In this document: positions 34,426 to 43,098 of the stretch, piece by piece
How the letters are laid out: each line of letters starts with the position of its first letter
How positions within the stretch are numbered: the first letter of the stretch is position 1
Source: a virus
Direction: 5' to 3' (one strand)
IMG/VR virus record: IMGVR_UViG_3300042895_001344
Span: 153,143-217,142 of that record
DNA length: 64,000 bases
The notes under the pieces: model-generated
Database searches by the model: none
The model's input: the letters and a program-made list of their open reading frames with translations, nothing else
What the model was told of the DNA's origin: nothing
Made by a program: the position numbers and the translations under genes

Positions 34426-35844
34426 TTATTTCGTAGGTCTGTCTAACCCTAACTCGTCAAATAGACTGTCATCATCATCTTCTTCATCATTACCACCACT
34501 TGGTAAATCAACACCTAAATTATTTAAAAAACCCTTTAATTCATCGTTATCAGTTTCATCACTTATACCTGTTAAGTCCTCGTCAAATTCCGCCATCGTT
34601 TGTTCGTAATCGTAATTGTTGATGTCCTCTTCAATTGCACGAACCAATGTTTCCATTAAACGATTTCCATTCTCAGAATTAGAAACTATTTCTTTCATGA
34701 ATACTAAGAATTCCTTTGCTGGTTTTTTGAATATATGTTGGAATACCATTAATTGAATAATTCCTTTATCTTCATCTGTCAATACATCTTCAGGGAATTT
34801 AGATCTAATTCTATCCCAAATTGCAGGTCCTAAACGTAAATCCCACATTTCTTTTTCCAATGTATCTTCACTATCTTCAATTGCTGTAAAGTCTTCTTCA
34901 TTACCTTCTTCATCTCTTTTTCTACCTTGTAATGCAACTAACTCTAAAGTTCCTTTAATCAATTCGTGTATTAAAACTGGAAAGTTTACTGCTCTTGCTT
35001 TAACTGTCGGTGGATCAGTTTGTCTATCAACATCTTCTCTACCTGCAATATTACCAGCTTGACCCATTGCTTTCATGGTATCATTAGGTAATTGCCAATA
35101 TAATGCGTCGTTTACTGACATCATAATTCCGTAAAGACCAACAAGCCTGTCGTTACCAACAATTTGACTAATTCTCTCTTCAGCGTAATGATACATGTAA
35201 TGACCTCTTTTAGATGCACCTTGTATAATTGTATTTATAAATCTTCTTTTTGCTTTTTCTAAGTCAAGTTTCTCTAAATCATTAACGATTTCAATTTCGT
35301 TACCAAAATTCATTTCTTCTTCACCACCTTCTTCTTCACCACCTTCTTCTTCACCACCTTCTTCTTCACCTTCTTGGTCGTGATTAAAATCTTCAGGGTT
35401 GAATTCCCCCATACCAATAATTTTTGCATCATATTGAACTGACCCTTCAGGAATACCTAATTCCTTCATAACTAATTCAATCGCTAACGCTTCTAATTCT
35501 CCTCTGTGGTTTTGTTCAAACTGTAAGATTTGGTTGTGAGCACTCATCATTTGTTGCATCAATGGAGACATACCTTGTGTACCTCTAATAGTGGCATTTG
35601 TACCGGTATATTGTCTCATTTTAGCAACAACTTGTCTATATCTTTCTGAAGCTAATAGTTCTTGGAAGTTCTTGTTAGGTTCATCCCCTGTTTCAGGGAA
35701 AGGTATTTTTTGCAATGGGGTTTCTCCCGCAGCTAAATCATCTTGTACCCCTTGGTCAGGTCTATCCTGACTATCAAAATCCATTGGCATTTCATTCAAA
35801 TTTTCTTGAATTAAAGATAAGAGTTTTTTCTTAGAAAATTGCAT
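34426..35844 (-). CDS. Accessory head protein with tag and EEEGG repeats
   Basis: A 472-residue protein. The start (MQFSKKKLLSLIQENLNEM) is tag-like, with I-Q-E and L-N-E. Residues ~160-180 hold three EEEGGEEEGG-type acidic repeats. The middle is helical (YHYAEERISQIVGNDRLVGLYG, PVLIHELIKGTLELVALQ) and resembles head-associated proteins of large T4-like phages. The end is acidic. No catalytic motif. Function unknown; virion location is likely. Confidence 0.6.
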   Translation of the reverse strand: MQFSKKKLLSLIQENLNEMPMDFDSQDRPDQGVQDDLAAGETPLQKIPFPETGDEPNKNFQELLASERYRQVVAKMRQYTGTNATIRGTQGMSPLMQQMMSAHNQILQFEQNHRGELEALAIELVMKELGIPEGSVQYDAKIIGMGEFNPEDFNHDQEGEEEGGEEEGGEEEGGEEEMNFGNEIEIVNDLEKLDLEKAKRRFINTIIQGASKRGHYMYHYAEERISQIVGNDRLVGLYGIMMSVNDALYWQLPNDTMKAMGQAGNIAGREDVDRQTDPPTVKARAVNFPVLIHELIKGTLELVALQGRKRDEEGNEEDFTAIEDSEDTLEKEMWDLRLGPAIWDRIRSKFPEDVLTDEDKGIIQLMVFQHIFKKPAKEFLVFMKEIVSNSENGNRLMETLVRAIEEDINNYDYEQTMAEFDEDLTGISDETDNDELKGFLNNLGVDLPSGGNDEEDDDDSLFDELGLDRPTK

Positions 35845-35849
35845 TTTAA

Positions 35850-37013
35850 TTACTTTTTTTTCTCCTCGGCCATTTTTGCCTTTGGTTTAGGGTTTGTCCC
35901 TGGTCCAGGTTGAAAAGGAGTTTTTCTTGGATCTTCTCTTCTTGTTGGAGTTGGTCTTGTACCAGGTTTAGTTGATGGTGCGGGTTTTGAAGGTGCAGTT
36001 TTTGGTTCCGCACTTACAATGGCATCATATGACATAAACTCAGGAATACCGTTGTGTCCCTTTTTAACTTTAGGACCGAATTGGTGGGTCATTGTTTCAG
36101 ACTCATTAAGTTTAGATTGGATAAGTTCCATAATTTCGTTTTTAGACGTAAAGCTATGAAATTCTTTGTTCTCCACCAAACCTTTAACCCAATTTTTTAC
36201 TTCTTTAACATCTACCTTTTTACACTTACATTTAGATTCTACCTTTTCACACTCATCACATTTTTTAATATTTTTAAGTTGTGGGAAATCTTCTTTAGAT
36301 TTCTGTAATGCCTTTTCACTTCTTTCATTGTGATAGTCACCCTCTTCTACTTCACTCTCTTTCTTTTCTTTTCTCTTATTATAACCATTAAAATCTGGAC
36401 TTGGTGGTTTTCCTGGATTAAATGGATTTTTTCCCTTTTTTTCTTTAGACTCGTTATCCTTTTTCCAACTATCAACAAATTTACCAAGTTCTTTTTCAAC
36501 TTCATGATCTTCAGGATCTCTACCTAAATCTTTTTTTAATTTTTCTTTAGTTGCACCTATCATAATACCATGTAAAGATTCGTCCACTTCTCCCTCTTCA
36601 GTTTCGTCAACTTCTTTTTTCTTAGGGGTAGATTTCTTTTTAGGAGTTCCACCAAATACCGTTGAACTACTTGATTTTGAACCTTTAATAGTTAAACCCA
36701 TATCCGCTTCGCTCACATCTTCCTTTGTTTCACCCTTCTTTTCTTTATTCAAGATTGCAAAGTCGTCAGCATCTATTTTACCGTTCTTGTTTTTATCAAT
36801 TTTATTTTGTTTTCCTTTTAAAATTTCTTTAACCTCAACAGTTTTATTTGGATCATTTGCCAATTTCTGAATTTCAGGATTGGATGCCATAGCTTGTGTA
36901 GTTGTTACAATTCTTTCTGATAAATCGTTAAGTTGTTTATCGGTAAAATTAACTAATGTCTTTTCAGAAAAACCTTCTTTTAAAAGTCTTCCTATTAATT
37001 CTGTTCTTTTCAT
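35850..37013 (-). CDS. Tagged protein with EF-hand-like loop and Cys cluster
   Basis: A 387-residue protein. The start (MKRTELIGRLLKEGFSE) contains L-K-E. An EF-hand-like loop (DKNKNGKIDADDF) lies near residues 73-85. The middle is Lys/Glu-rich and low complexity. A Cys cluster (KCDECEKVESKCKCKK) near 250-265 could bind zinc. VKNWVKGLVENKEFHSF and KNEIMELIQSKLNES follow. The C-terminus is Pro/Arg-rich. It is probably capsid-internal or head-associated. Confidence 0.55.
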   Translation of the reverse strand: MKRTELIGRLLKEGFSEKTLVNFTDKQLNDLSERIVTTTQAMASNPEIQKLANDPNKTVEVKEILKGKQNKIDKNKNGKIDADDFAILNKEKKGETKEDVSEADMGLTIKGSKSSSSTVFGGTPKKKSTPKKKEVDETEEGEVDESLHGIMIGATKEKLKKDLGRDPEDHEVEKELGKFVDSWKKDNESKEKKGKNPFNPGKPPSPDFNGYNKRKEKKESEVEEGDYHNERSEKALQKSKEDFPQLKNIKKCDECEKVESKCKCKKVDVKEVKNWVKGLVENKEFHSFTSKNEIMELIQSKLNESETMTHQFGPKVKKGHNGIPEFMSYDAIVSAEPKTAPSKPAPSTKPGTRPTPTRREDPRKTPFQPGPGTNPKPKAKMAEEKKK

Positions 37014-37411
37014 GATTCCTTGAATTTTATTTCTTCTTTTAAGAGGATAAACCCTCTTGATTTTAATTTTTTTGTTACGTTTTCAATTGGTTCCGCAAAC
37101 TTAAATGTTAGTCTTTCTTCTGTATTTTCAAAATCAAACTTTTCCCAAGCCATTGAAATTACACCATCTACAGCATCAATAACTCCGAAATGATCGGAGT
37201 CTTGAACTAATTCTAATTGTAAATCTGTATCTTTTAATAAACCAACTACGTCAACATATTCGATGTCAGGTGATTTAGACCGTTGGCAAGCCGAAGCAGG
37301 TATAACGAACCAATCGCCCATATCAATTTCAGTGGTCTCACTGAATACGAATTCGTATTGTTTTTGACCTTTGTAATCTGACCCAATTTCATTGACATAT
37401 ATTAGATGCAT
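37010..37411 (-). CDS. Hypothetical head-region protein
   Basis: A 133-residue beta-rich protein (MHLIYVNEIGSDYKGQKQYEF at the start). It overlaps the next gene by 4 nt (ATGA) and lies 2 nt from the previous gene, so it is tightly coupled. This type of small protein recurs in head blocks of large T4-like phages by eye. No function is assigned. Confidence 0.55.
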   Translation of the reverse strand: MHLIYVNEIGSDYKGQKQYEFVFSETTEIDMGDWFVIPASACQRSKSPDIEYVDVVGLLKDTDLQLELVQDSDHFGVIDAVDGVISMAWEKFDFENTEERLTFKFAEPIENVTKKLKSRGFILLKEEIKFKES

Positions 37412-37413
37412 TT

Positions 37414-38385
37414 TTATTTAAAATATTTGCTTAATGTATCACCAATTGCAGCCTTTATTTCGTCCAAATCTAATTCTTTAGTTTCATCTTCCGCGTCCAT
37501 TTCACCTTCTTCTTTAATTGAATACTTACTCAAATTTACTTCATCGGTATCCATTGGGGTATTAACGAATTCATCTAAAGCTGACATTGAATCGTATTCG
37601 TTCATATCTAATTCAGGTTCAGCAGATGGAGCAGGTTCTTCACCTGTTGGTTCTTCAGAACCCATTCCACCTTCTTCTTCCTCTCTTTCAAATTTCTTAG
37701 CAACATCTTCAATATCTTCATCTGATAATTTATCTAAATCAACTGCAGAAATAATCATGTTTAAAATGTATTTGATATCATCACTTTCCATTCTATCATG
37801 TAAATCTCTTAATTCTTGACCTAATTTACCAGCGTATTTTTGAGCTTCAGCCATGTAAGATGATCTCTTACCAGCATCTTCATCTTCACCACCTTCAGCA
37901 GGAGGAGCATCTGTAGGTGCATCCATTGGAACTTCACCTTCAGGAGATGGGGGAGGAACGTCACCTGATGCATCAGCCGCAGGTGCTGGAGGTAAATCCA
38001 TCGGTGCTTCAGGCATTGGAGCCTCTTGTTGAGGTTTGTTTTGCTTTAACACATATTTTGTTGCTTCCTGTAGTTCTTCCTGTCCTTTCAACAATTCAAG
38101 TCGTTTGAACGCTTCGGCATACGAAGAGAACTTATTCTTGTTCTTCATGAACATACCACCGATATAATCGAGTGATGATTCATTTAATCCTCTCTTTACA
38201 TAGTAACCGTCTTTTTCTTTAACGACACCATATACACCCCCGTTTTTAGATTCTTTCACTAATTCGGGTTTACTCGAAGAACGACTGTTATTTTTATTAC
38301 TGTTGAAGTATGTTAATTCAAGGATTCTTTTTAACTTGTCGTCCCCGTTTAATTTTTCACTTCCTAGTGGTTTTAATTCTGCCAT
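37414..38385 (-). CDS. Acidic head-associated hypothetical protein
   Basis: A 323-residue protein. Residues 1-110 are Lys/Asn-rich and contain GVYGVVKEKDGYYVKRGL. The middle is Pro/Ala-rich (APMPEAPMDLPPAPAADA). The C-terminal half is acidic and helical (IIDMISAV-type segments DIKYILNMIISAVDLDKLSDE). It is the first gene after a TATTTATA box, and the next two genes follow within 2-4 nt. Probably a virion or assembly protein. Confidence 0.55.
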   Translation of the reverse strand: MAELKPLGSEKLNGDDKLKRILELTYFNSNKNNSRSSSKPELVKESKNGGVYGVVKEKDGYYVKRGLNESSLDYIGGMFMKNKNKFSSYAEAFKRLELLKGQEELQEATKYVLKQNKPQQEAPMPEAPMDLPPAPAADASGDVPPPSPEGEVPMDAPTDAPPAEGGEDEDAGKRSSYMAEAQKYAGKLGQELRDLHDRMESDDIKYILNMIISAVDLDKLSDEDIEDVAKKFEREEEEGGMGSEEPTGEEPAPSAEPELDMNEYDSMSALDEFVNTPMDTDEVNLSKYSIKEEGEMDAEDETKELDLDEIKAAIGDTLSKYFK

Positions 38386-38420
38386 TTTATAAAATTGTTA
38401 AGATATACTTATTCTTATCC

Positions 38421-38428
38421 TATAAATA
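38421..38428 (-). promoter_or_regulatory. Late-type box TATTTATA
   Basis: GTATTTATA on the minus strand, 35 nt before the ATG at 38385. Confidence 0.45.
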
Positions 38429-38456
38429 CATAGATATATAGAAAAATTAGGTATAA

Positions 38457-39209
38457 TTATTGTGTTATAGACAATTTCCTGTCCTTAAGTTGCGTTTTTA
38501 GTCTTAAAAGTTTTTGGATGTATCCGTTTCTTCTTAATAATTTGAATGTTAGATTTTCATAAGAATATTCCCCACCCGACTCTAAACCACTCTGTCTAAA
38601 CTCTTTTATCTTTTTTCTAAGATCTTCAAGTTGATCAATGGTGATTTCTTTTGGGTTTTGTACTAACCGATCTATCTTTTTTCCAAACTCTTCACCCTTC
38701 TCTAAAATCTTTCTGTCATCAATATTCGGTTTATCTTTTTCAGGTTCTACAATCCATTTATTATGTAATACGGAGTAAACACCTGATGACACATGTTCCT
38801 CATTTACATCTTGGACGTAAACCTCAACATCATAACCTTTTATTTTAATATCATATTTTTCATTCCACACGTTTTTCTTCGCATCGAAAAACTCTTTTAA
38901 GATATCCATTTCATATTTGGATTCTTCAAAGTCAATAAGAATATGTAAATCAACGTCGGAGTATTGTGACCAATTATAGTTCGCTAAAGATCCAGTGAGA
39001 ACTACATCATGTATAAAAAACTCAACCCCCAAACTTTCAATAAAGTCATTAGATACCTCAAGAAGTCTTTTTTTAATTTCATCACGCATAACAAAATGAC
39101 CCTTTTTCTCCTCAAAAATTTGATCGGATAAAGTTTCTTTTGTTTCGAAAGATTTTACAATTTGTTTGTCTTTCTTTTTTCCCTCAATAAGTTCTTCAAA
39201 TAAACTCAT
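38457..39209 (-). CDS. Nucleotidyltransferase-fold protein
   Basis: A 250-residue protein with a Pol-beta-like nucleotidyltransferase signature: LTGSLANYNW then SDVDLHILID (G73-S74, D85, D87), and a possible third acidic residue in YDVEVYVQD. The family transfers nucleotides to nucleic acids, proteins or small molecules; T4-like phages often carry one in the head region. The acceptor cannot be told. It overlaps the KTSC gene by 4 nt. Confidence 0.7.
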   Translation of the reverse strand: MSLFEELIEGKKKDKQIVKSFETKETLSDQIFEEKKGHFVMRDEIKKRLLEVSNDFIESLGVEFFIHDVVLTGSLANYNWSQYSDVDLHILIDFEESKYEMDILKEFFDAKKNVWNEKYDIKIKGYDVEVYVQDVNEEHVSSGVYSVLHNKWIVEPEKDKPNIDDRKILEKGEEFGKKIDRLVQNPKEITIDQLEDLRKKIKEFRQSGLESGGEYSYENLTFKLLRRNGYIQKLLRLKTQLKDRKLSITQ

Positions 39210-39451
39210 CCTTTTTTAGTATAGTTATGTGCTTTAGCGATATTTTCGTTAAAGTATTTTCCTTGGGATTCAGATAACCTAAATTTGGTGAACTTAGACC
39301 AAGGAACTTTATTATACTCATAAATACTTCCGTTATTGAATATAACGGTCAAGTCTTCTGTTTCTGTATGGTAAGAGACTTCTTTAAGATTGGATGATTG
39401 GACAACGACAGTAATAAGTTTACCATCAATTTTTTCTGATATTATTCCCAT
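39206..39451 (-). CDS. KTSC-domain protein, copy 1
   Basis: An 81-residue protein matching the KTSC domain: SSNLKEVSYHTETEDLTVIF, NNGSIYEYNKVP, KFRLSESQGKYFNENI. The domain's biochemical role is not established. A paralogue follows at 39524. It overlaps the nucleotidyltransferase gene. Confidence 0.75.
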   Translation of the reverse strand: MGIISEKIDGKLITVVVQSSNLKEVSYHTETEDLTVIFNNGSIYEYNKVPWSKFTKFRLSESQGKYFNENIAKAHNYTKKG

Positions 39452-39493
39452 ATTATATTGTTTATATATTATAGATAATAAATATCAAAAAAT

Positions 39494-39516
39494 AAACCCC
39501 TCATTTAGAGGGGTTT
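39494..39516 (-). terminator. Terminator between the two KTSC genes
   Basis: A perfect hairpin AAACCCCTC / GAGGGGTTT with loop ATTTA and a T-rich tail on the minus strand. Confidence 0.7.
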
Positions 39517-39523
39517 AAGTTAG

Positions 39524-39775
39524 TTAGATACTTTTAACTTTTCTCGTCTTAAACTGACTCACAATGTTCTCGTTTAAGAACTTACCTTGTGATTTAGCCA
39601 ATCTAAACTTTGTAAAAGTTGTAGACGGAACGTTTTGGTACTCATAAGATTTACCTGTTGTAAAGGTAACTCTTAAATTTTCTTTTAAAGTGTCGTAAGA
39701 CGCAGCCTTTAAACTAGTGGAAGCGATTGATACGGTGATCATCTTTCCGTTGATTTTTTCTTTTTTTACTGACAT
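39524..39775 (-). CDS. KTSC-domain protein, copy 2
   Basis: An 83-residue KTSC paralogue of the gene at 39206: ASTSLKAASYDTLKENLRVTF, GKSYEYQNVP, KFRLAKSQGKFLNENI. It keeps the F-x-K-F-R-L and S-Q-G-K-x-x-N-E-N-I pattern. A TATATTTG -7-like box lies upstream but no clear -33. It is separated from copy 1 by a terminator. Confidence 0.75.
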   Translation of the reverse strand: MSVKKEKINGKMITVSIASTSLKAASYDTLKENLRVTFTTGKSYEYQNVPSTTFTKFRLAKSQGKFLNENIVSQFKTRKVKSI

Positions 39776-39842
39776 GGTGTTAAATTTTATATTATAAATC
39801 TACACAAATATATCCATAAAAAAAAATTTTAGAGAAAATATT

Positions 39843-40199
39843 TTAATTCAATGAAATCAATCTTTCTAAACTTTTCTTCTTATCAATTGGTAATGAAAGA
39901 GTTAGAACTCCGTTTTCTACTTTTCCTTCGATTTCTTTTTCTTTAACATCTTCTGGAATATTGTAGGATTTCACAAAACTTCCAATAAAATGATGTGTAT
40001 TATCACTCTCTTCTTTTTGGTAAGTGATCTTTAACACACCTTCTTTGGTAGAAATTTTAAGGTCTTCCTTTGTTAAACCAGGAACACTGATGGATACCGT
40101 GTATCCTAATTCATCTTTTTCGATGTTAGTTTCAGGAGTAGATAGAAATCCCTTCGTGTCCAATCCTCTAAAAAATGGGTCTTTAAATAATGTAATCAT
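39843..40199 (-). CDS. Small heat-shock protein Hsp20-like
   Basis: A 118-residue alpha-crystallin-type chaperone. The core runs from ~27 to 110: GYTVSISVPGLTKEDLKIST, GVLKITYQKEE, IGSFVKSYNIPEDV, and the family-typical VENGVLTLSLPI. It lacks a long N-terminal arm. It probably holds unfolded proteins for the ClpC-like gene divergent from it, with which it shares an operator-bearing intergenic region. Confidence 0.88.
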   Translation of the reverse strand: MITLFKDPFFRGLDTKGFLSTPETNIEKDELGYTVSISVPGLTKEDLKISTKEGVLKITYQKEESDNTHHFIGSFVKSYNIPEDVKEKEIEGKVENGVLTLSLPIDKKKSLERLISLN

Positions 40200-40255
40200 A
40201 ATATATTGTTTTTATACTCTCTTACTAACAAAATTTTTGCCAACACATTAATTTA

Positions 40256-40297
40256 GACAACTTGTCATAGTTTTTTAATTTTATTTGACAACTTGTC
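40256..40297. promoter_or_regulatory. Twin palindromic operator-like sites between hsp20 and clpC
   Basis: The palindrome GACAACTTGTC occurs at 40256-40266 and 40287-40297. Centres are 31 bp apart, about three helical turns, so both would face the same side of DNA. They sit in the divergent promoter region. Confidence 0.6.
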
Positions 40298-40322
40298 ATT
40301 AAAATAAATTTATACACAACCG

Positions 40323-40354
40323 TTTTGTTTTTAGTTCGATTTATGTTATGTTTG
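40323..40354 (+). promoter_or_regulatory. Bacteroidetes-type promoter of clpC (TTTTG-N19-TATGTTTG)
   Basis: TTTTG at 40323-40327 and TATGTTTG at 40347-40354, spacer 19 nt. It places the start well before the ATG at 40379 and rejects an upstream TTG start. Confidence 0.7.
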
Positions 40355-40378
40355 TACTGTAAACTAAACTTATTATTT

Positions 40379-42412
40379 ATGTCAGTAGATTTTTTTGAGG
40401 ATGGACCAACCACGAACCCCAAGAAGGTTAGAAAAGGGTCAAACACACCAATCTTGGACAATTTCTCTCGTGATCTTATTAAGATGGCTGAAGAGGGTAA
40501 AATTGATCCTGTAGTTGGTAGGGATAAAGAGGTAAAAAGAATTGCTCAAATTCTATCTCGTAAAAAGAAAAACAACGCGGTAATTGTTGGAGAGGCTGGT
40601 GTCGGTAAATCAGCGTTAGTTGAAAAATTAGCATTAATGATATACAAAGGAGATTGTCCTTCAAATCTCTTAGACAAACGTATCATGTCTTTGGATTTAA
40701 CTTCATTAGTTGCCGGTACAAAATACCGTGGACAATTTGAAGAGAGAATTAAAGCAATTATCAACGAATTACAAGAGGCTCCAAACGTAATCATCTTTAT
40801 TGATGAATTACATACTATGGTTGGTGCCGGTAATGCGAGTGGTGCGATGGATGCTGCAAATATTTTAAAACCCGCATTAGCACGTGGTGAATTACAATGT
40901 ATTGGTGCAACAACATTTGATGAATTTAAAAAACATATTGAAAAAGACGCAGCATTAGTTCGTCGTTTTCAAAAAATAGTTTTACAAGAACCAACCGAAG
41001 AAGAAACATTAGAAATTCTTAAAAACTTAACAACATCATATCAAGACTTTCACAAAGTAAGTTATGAAGAAGGTGTTTTAGAAACTATTGTTAAACTTTC
41101 AGGTCGTTATATTACTGATAGACAATTTCCTGATAAGGCAATTGACGTATTAGATGAATTAGGTTCTGAAAAAAGAGTATCGTCTAAAATTCCTGAAGTA
41201 ATTGAAAAATTAAAAAAGGAAATTGACATTATTAAAGAAAAGAAAGTTCAAGTTGTAAAAAGTCAAAATTACGAACAAGCTGCGAAGCTTCGTGATGAAG
41301 AAAGGAAGGTCACAACAAAATTAGATGAAGAAAAATTAAAGTGGTCCGACAAACAAAAAGATAATAAAATACCGGTTTCATTAGATGATGTTTACGACAT
41401 CGTTAGTGATATGACGGGAGTTCCAATTACTAAACTTGACACTAAAGAAACTAAGAAGTTATTAGAACTTGAAAATATTTTATCTTCAAAAGTAATTGGT
41501 CAAGACGAAGCGGTTAAAACAATCTCTAAGGCAATTAGAAGAAATCGTGTAGGTATCAAAGAAGCAAATAAACCAATCGGTTCATTTATTTTTATCGGAT
41601 CAACAGGTGTTGGTAAAACATATCTTGCAAAGTCAATTGCTGAAACCTTATTTGGTGATCCTGATAAAATTATCCGTGTTGATATGAGTGAGTATATGGA
41701 GAAACATAATGTATCTAAATTAATCGGTTCTCCACCGGGTTATGTCGGTTATGATGAAGGGGGTCAGTTGACTGAGAAGATTAAAAATAACCCATTCTCT
41801 GTCGTTTTATTTGATGAAATTGAGAAGGCTCATAAAGACGTGTTTAATATCTTACTCCAAATTTTAGATGAAGGACATTTAACAGATTCATTTGGTAGAA
41901 AAATTAATTTCACAAATACAATTGTTATCATGACATCTAACGTAGGAGCTAAACGTGTATCTGATTTAGGTGCAGGTGTTGGATTTAAAACTTCATCAAG
42001 TGAAGAACAACAATATGAAGTTAGAAAGACAATGATTCAAAAGGCATTGAAACAACAATTCAATCCTGAGTTTTTAAATCGTATTGACGATATCATTCTA
42101 TTCAATTCATTAAATGATGAAACGTTAAGAAAAATTATTGGAATTGAAGTTAATAATTTAAACAAACGTTTAATTAATAAGAACTACAAAATTAATTTCG
42201 ATAAAACGGTTATCAATAGAATTTATGAATTGAACTCACAAGAAGAGTACGGTGCACGTCCGTTAAAACGTATTATACAAAATCTTTGTGAAGACTTTTT
42301 GAGTGAGGAAATTTTAAAAGGTACAATTTTAGAAAATGTACAATATATTTTGAAATATAAGGACGAAAATTTAACTATCACTAAAAAAACCACCAATATT
42401 GAATCAAAATAA
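40379..42412 (+). CDS. clpC: ClpC/ClpA-like AAA+ unfoldase without N-domain
   Basis: A 677-residue unfoldase of the Clp/Hsp100 class 1 family. AAA1 has Walker A GEAGVGKS (71-78) and IIFIDELHTMVGAG. A UVR-like segment (NYEQAAKLRDEE, ~297) lies between. AAA2 has GSTGVGKT (~407) and VVLFDEIEKAH. The VGF (534-536) in the second AAA module is the ClpP-docking tripeptide. The usual ~145-residue Clp_N adaptor domain is absent. It may feed selected proteins to host ClpP. The start ATG is chosen because the promoter lies between it and an in-frame TTG. Confidence 0.9.
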   Translation: MSVDFFEDGPTTNPKKVRKGSNTPILDNFSRDLIKMAEEGKIDPVVGRDKEVKRIAQILSRKKKNNAVIVGEAGVGKSALVEKLALMIYKGDCPSNLLDKRIMSLDLTSLVAGTKYRGQFEERIKAIINELQEAPNVIIFIDELHTMVGAGNASGAMDAANILKPALARGELQCIGATTFDEFKKHIEKDAALVRRFQKIVLQEPTEEETLEILKNLTTSYQDFHKVSYEEGVLETIVKLSGRYITDRQFPDKAIDVLDELGSEKRVSSKIPEVIEKLKKEIDIIKEKKVQVVKSQNYEQAAKLRDEERKVTTKLDEEKLKWSDKQKDNKIPVSLDDVYDIVSDMTGVPITKLDTKETKKLLELENILSSKVIGQDEAVKTISKAIRRNRVGIKEANKPIGSFIFIGSTGVGKTYLAKSIAETLFGDPDKIIRVDMSEYMEKHNVSKLIGSPPGYVGYDEGGQLTEKIKNNPFSVVLFDEIEKAHKDVFNILLQILDEGHLTDSFGRKINFTNTIVIMTSNVGAKRVSDLGAGVGFKTSSSEEQQYEVRKTMIQKALKQQFNPEFLNRIDDIILFNSLNDETLRKIIGIEVNNLNKRLINKNYKINFDKTVINRIYELNSQEEYGARPLKRIIQNLCEDFLSEEILKGTILENVQYILKYKDENLTITKKTTNIESK

Positions 42413-43058
42413 TCTTTGGGTATTTGGAGATTCCTTTTCTGTTCCATTTAAAAAAATAGAAAAGGAATGTCCTTATGTCCATTATAAAGGGTACTGTCCA
42501 AAAATATATTCAGAACTTTTATCTGAAAAATTAGAATATAATTTAATTGATATGTCAATTGGTGGATGTTCTAATTATAGTTTATTCCATAAATTTATTG
42601 ACTGTGTAGAAAAAATTAAACCTAATGACATTTTAATATTTGGTTGGACACAACCAATTAGATTTAGGGTTGCATCTAAACATAATGATTTTTATGACGT
42701 TATGATTGCGGTTGTAAAACATATGACTGACATGTTTACACTTAAAGTTGATACGTTACAGGACATAACAATTAATCGAAATGAAAATTCCGTTTATTAC
42801 ACCGAATTATCGGATTACATAAAACTTATAAATTTTACATTAAAAAATAATAAAATAATTCATTGGACTTGGGTAGAACCATCTAATAAATTTTTTACTG
42901 ATGAAAAACAATATGAAAAAGCATATTATGATTTATTAGAACCATATAAAAAATATCTTTTAATAAAAGAAGAAACAAATAAAGAAATTGACGATTTTCA
43001 TTATGGTGAAATTGCTCATTTAGAATTATCAGAAGATTTATATAAAAAAATAATGTAA
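42399..43058 (+). CDS. SGNH/GDSL-like hydrolase
   Basis: A 219-residue protein. The block I motif is WVFGDSFSVPF (GDS near residue 10) and a later DDFHYGEIAH near 200 gives the D-x-x-H of block V. GGCSNYS fits block III. The family hydrolyses esters, often on glycans or lipids; phage members may trim surface sugars. The start is TTG overlapping the clpC stop by 14 nt; no ATG precedes the GDS motif. Confidence 0.65.
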   Translation: MNQNNLWVFGDSFSVPFKKIEKECPYVHYKGYCPKIYSELLSEKLEYNLIDMSIGGCSNYSLFHKFIDCVEKIKPNDILIFGWTQPIRFRVASKHNDFYDVMIAVVKHMTDMFTLKVDTLQDITINRNENSVYYTELSDYIKLINFTLKNNKIIHWTWVEPSNKFFTDEKQYEKAYYDLLEPYKKYLLIKEETNKEIDDFHYGEIAHLELSEDLYKKIM

Positions 43059-43062
43059 ATAG

Positions 43063-43092
43063 TTGACTTTTTATTAAAGTTATATATATTTA
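43063..43092 (+). promoter_or_regulatory. Bacteroidetes-type promoter (TTG-N19-TATATTTA) of the small RNA
   Basis: TTG at 43063-43065 and TATATTTA at 43085-43092, spacer 19 nt. No gene begins between this and the terminator at 43171, so it appears to drive an untranslated RNA. Confidence 0.55.
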
Positions 43093-43098
43093 TATCAC

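Noticed and set aside
40325-40378. Upstream in-frame TTG start for clpC (18 more residues)
   Set aside because: It lies inside the promoter region, with -7 box between it and the ATG; the added residues look non-conserved.
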